DNA of 64,000 nt from Dictyobacter arantiisoli. GTDB taxonomy: Bacteria; Chloroflexota; Ktedonobacteria; Ktedonobacterales; Ktedonobacteraceae. A model generated the notes under the pieces. It was given only the letters and a program-made list of their open reading frames with translations. It was not told the DNA's origin and ran no database searches. The position numbers and the translations under genes were made by a program. The stretch lies in NCBI RefSeq assembly GCF_008326305.1, contig NZ_BIXY01000019.1:26215-90214 (forward strand), given 5' to 3'. Shown piece by piece: positions 61,591 through 64,000 of this stretch (its first letter is position 1; each line of letters opens with the position of its first letter).

Positions 61591-63603
61591 TTAAACACTG
61601 CTAGCTTTAACTTTAAGGAGAGCGACGCGTTGCGCTACCTCCAGGAAGTAGTTGAGTGCCTGTGGATTACTGAGGGCATCCTGGCTGACGGCTTTTTCAA
61701 GCGCTATCCCCATGAGGATTTTTTTGATGGGTACTTCGAGCTTTTTACCACTGAGGGTACGTGGCACTTCCGCAATGACAAGAATGTCATCGGGGACATG
61801 ATGTGGCGAAACACGGGTACGTAGTTCGCGTTTAATCGTGGTCTGGAGCGCATCGTCTAACTGACAACCCGGACGGAGAACGAGAAACAGGGGCAGATAA
61901 TAGTTCCCATGCGGGAGCTCAATACCTACAATCAGGCTATCCATTACTTCGGGCAGGCTTTCAACCACACGATAGATTTCACTACTTCCCATGCGGATAC
62001 CCATCCGGTTGATGGTTGAGTCAGAACGTCCATAGATTACGGCGCTACCACGCGTTGTGATGCGTATCCAATCCCCATGCCGCCAGACACCGGGATACTG
62101 TACAAAGTAGCTTTCTTGATAGCGTCGATAGTCGGGATCATTCCAGAAGAAGAGGGGCATGGATGGCATGGGTTCGGTGATGACAAGTTCTCCTACCGCA
62201 TCGATCAGAGATTGTCCTTGCTCATCGAAGGCTTGAACCATTGCCCCCAGGGAACGACATTGCAGTTCGCCAGCATATACAGGCAAGAGGATCGAGCCGG
62301 AGACAAAAGCAGAACAGACATCGGTGCCACCGCTGACTGAGGTGATCCAGATATCGCGCTTCACATGCTCGTAGAGCCAGTAAAAACCTTCTGGCGGCAA
62401 TGGCGATCCGGTAGAACCAATAGCACGTAAGGCATTAAGATTCCAGGTCTGGCCTGGCTCGATACCAGCCTTCATACAGGAGGTGATATAGCCAGCGCTG
62501 GTGCCAAAAAAGGTCATATGGGACTCTTCAGCGAAATGCCAGAGTGTATGCATATCTGGATAAGCCGGACTGCCATCATAGAGAAGGACGGTCGCTTCCA
62601 CGAGCAAGCCACTAATCAGCAGGTTCCACATCATCCAGCCAGTAGTGGTAAACCAGAAGAGGCGTTCACCCGGCTTGACATCAAACTCCAGCGCCAGCGC
62701 CTTGAGGTGTTCCAACAGGATACCACCATGCCCTTGTACAATTGCTTTCGGCAGTCCAGTTGTGCCCGATGAGTAGAGAATCCAGAGTGGATGATCAAAG
62801 GGCACCTGCTCATAAATAATTTCAGCTGGCTCGCTGATCACCTCCTGCCAGAGCAGCGCGTTGTTGAGATCTTCAGGCGAAGCCTCTGCATGGAGATAGG
62901 GGATGAGGATGGTATGGCGTAGAGTAGGCAAAGCCTGCTGGATTTCTTTGACAGTGGTAAGACGCTCGAACGCTTTACCACCATACTGATAACCATCAAC
63001 GGCAATGAGGACAGTAGGCTCAATCTGCTGAAAGCGATCCACAACGCTACTAGTACCAAAATCCGGTGAGCAACTGGACCAGATAGCGCCAAGGCTGGCA
63101 CAGGCCAGAAAAGCCATCACCGTCTGTGGAATATTTGGCACATAAGCCACGACGCGATCACCGGGCTGTACACCCATCTGCTGTAAAGCATGAGCCAATG
63201 CACCAACCGTATCCTGTAATTCAGCCCAGGAGATCTCAGTAAGCTCTCCGAGACTCTGTTGCTCAGAACGAAACAGAAGTGCTGGTCGCTGGCTGTTCGC
63301 ATTCCGAAAAACGTGAGCAGCATAATTGAGACGCGCATCAGTGAACCATCTGGCACCTGGCATCGTATGCTGAGTCAAGACGATGCTATAAGGCCGCGAG
63401 GACTGGATGCGAAAATAGTGCCAGAGTGAGGCCCAGAAATCTTCAAGATGCTCAACCGACCATTGCCAGAGCTCTTCTCGATCCTGAAACGTCTGTCCCT
63501 GCTCAGTCGCCAGCCATTGCATATAATGGGTGATATTTGCATTTTTCCGCTCCTCGACGGGCGGCAACCAGAGAGGCTGTTCATTGCCAGATGGATTCTC
63601 CAT
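61591..63603 (-). CDS. aacS: Acetoacetyl-CoA synthetase
   Basis: 670 residues. AMP-binding signatures are LYSSGTTGLPKAIVQGHGG (A3), GSTGSPLPPEGFYWLYEHVK, SGGTDVCSAFVSG, HGDWI, and the adenylation lysine in RTLSGKKLEVPIKK. The acetoacetyl-type N-terminus (DFWASLWHYFRI, ARWFTDARLNYAAHVF) separates it from acetyl-CoA synthetases. It converts acetoacetate, ATP and CoA to acetoacetyl-CoA, used in ketone-body or polyhydroxybutyrate recycling. AAAGG lies 13 bases before the ATG. No adjacent thiolase or phaC was found. Confidence 0.93.
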   Translation of the reverse strand: MENPSGNEQPLWLPPVEERKNANITHYMQWLATEQGQTFQDREELWQWSVEHLEDFWASLWHYFRIQSSRPYSIVLTQHTMPGARWFTDARLNYAAHVFRNANSQRPALLFRSEQQSLGELTEISWAELQDTVGALAHALQQMGVQPGDRVVAYVPNIPQTVMAFLACASLGAIWSSCSPDFGTSSVVDRFQQIEPTVLIAVDGYQYGGKAFERLTTVKEIQQALPTLRHTILIPYLHAEASPEDLNNALLWQEVISEPAEIIYEQVPFDHPLWILYSSGTTGLPKAIVQGHGGILLEHLKALALEFDVKPGERLFWFTTTGWMMWNLLISGLLVEATVLLYDGSPAYPDMHTLWHFAEESHMTFFGTSAGYITSCMKAGIEPGQTWNLNALRAIGSTGSPLPPEGFYWLYEHVKRDIWITSVSGGTDVCSAFVSGSILLPVYAGELQCRSLGAMVQAFDEQGQSLIDAVGELVITEPMPSMPLFFWNDPDYRRYQESYFVQYPGVWRHGDWIRITTRGSAVIYGRSDSTINRMGIRMGSSEIYRVVESLPEVMDSLIVGIELPHGNYYLPLFLVLRPGCQLDDALQTTIKRELRTRVSPHHVPDDILVIAEVPRTLSGKKLEVPIKKILMGIALEKAVSQDALSNPQALNYFLEVAQRVALLKVKASSV

Positions 63604-63813
63604 AATTCATACGGCCTTTCATTGTAACCATTGCTGTATGTTTGGCTCTGGTAAAACAAATAGTCATACATATACCTGTGCTACAAGTACTCCGTCCTTT
63701 AGTATACCTCATCACCTTTTGCTCATATGCTTAAAGACATCCGAAAAATGATAAGCCTCAACAAACATCTACTTATCCCACATCTGTTCTCATCAGCAAA
63801 CAAATGGATGAGC

Positions 63814-63880
63814 TAACAAAGTGTTTGATTCCCACTCCCATCGAGATCTTACTGCTCACTTGCTGGCAGGCGCCAACGCC
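63814..63880 (+). repeat. Family A element, copy A4 (left half only)
   Basis: Starts AACAAAGTGTTTGATTCCCA, matching the inverted end of copy A2, then CTTGCTGGCAGGCGCCAACG. The match ends there, with no palindrome or right-hand block. The rest of the gap to 64000 holds no gene that I can see. Confidence 0.6.
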
Positions 63881-64000
63881 TAAGTTTGGTCCAAAATAGA
63901 GAGGGCTTGTAACAACAGATGCGCTTGCAAAATGATCGATGCTGCTCCATATTTGAGAGAACAAGATGTTTTCTGATTGGACTCTCGAGGAGGAACAGCA

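Overview
The window looks like a chromosomal segment of a Ktedonobacteria-type member of Chloroflexota. This placement is an inference from gene content and style, not from a search. The signs are roughly 48-50% GC, Gram-positive-like T-box control of serS and leuS, a zinc-ribbon Ser/Thr kinase, a DUF177-rpmF-fabD-nusB-acpP cluster, two ECF sigma factors, a PadR repressor, strong AGGAGG ribosome sites, and many decayed transposons and small palindromic elements in the spacers. Almost everything is core or housekeeping. There is no phage, CRISPR array or complete insertion sequence.

Layout. 1-1600: end of a beta-sandwich protein, then a 1.07-kb island bounded by a 35-bp inverted repeat that holds IS3-type transposase relics and one small ORF. 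1621-4663: a GT39-like membrane protein and serS under a T-box leader. 4.7-9.9 kb: two metallophosphoesterases, a 60-codon gene with its own terminator, lpdA, and two copies of a palindromic element (family A). 10.1-13.2 kb: tRNA-Ala(CGC), then leuS, whose T-box leader contains a complete tRNA-Ala(GGC). 13.8-20.8 kb: a small ORF, phytoene/squalene synthase, an ArsA-type ATPase, an Rpn-type nuclease and recG. 20.9-29.5 kb: ackA, an amphipathic repeat protein, a HAD phosphatase, an ECF sigma factor, a DUF2231-Rieske fusion, a methyltransferase, and a lipid kinase overlapping a PAP2 phosphatase. 29.5-33.4 kb: a family B element, DUF427, a Ser/Thr kinase, a PadR operon and coaD. 33.6-38 kb: coiled-coil protein, DUF177, rpmF, fabD, a fabG relic, Asp23, nusB and acpP. 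38.2-43.2 kb: ECF sigma plus a coupled membrane partner, tatAC, an MFS carrier and two membrane proteins. 43.6-47 kb: pdhABC, read on the minus strand. 47.4-64 kb: acyltransferase, FMN-dependent 2-hydroxyacid oxidase, DUF4870 protein, xylA, a secreted protein of unknown role, recQ, a CHRD protein, a response regulator, a two-gene membrane operon and acetoacetyl-CoA synthetase.

How the genes fit together. Central carbon metabolism is well represented: PDH E1/E2 and a distant lpdA supply acetyl-CoA, ackA and acetoacetyl-CoA synthetase handle acyl units, and fabD/acpP start fatty-acid synthesis. The fabG position between fabD and acpP has decayed to about 30 recognisable codons. Aminoacyl-tRNA synthetase genes are controlled by tRNA-sensing leaders. 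Convergent gene pairs are separated by long, nearly perfect palindromic terminators, and families A and B sit in these terminator spacers.

Most notable: (1) the tRNA-Ala gene inside the leuS T-box leader, between the specifier domain and the antiterminator; (2) family A elements whose 28-29-bp palindrome arms differ between copies by fully compensated changes, each element lying 11-16 bp from a terminator hairpin on the same side; (3) a family B element whose terminal repeat supplies the last codons and stop of an oxidase gene; (4) the fabG relic.
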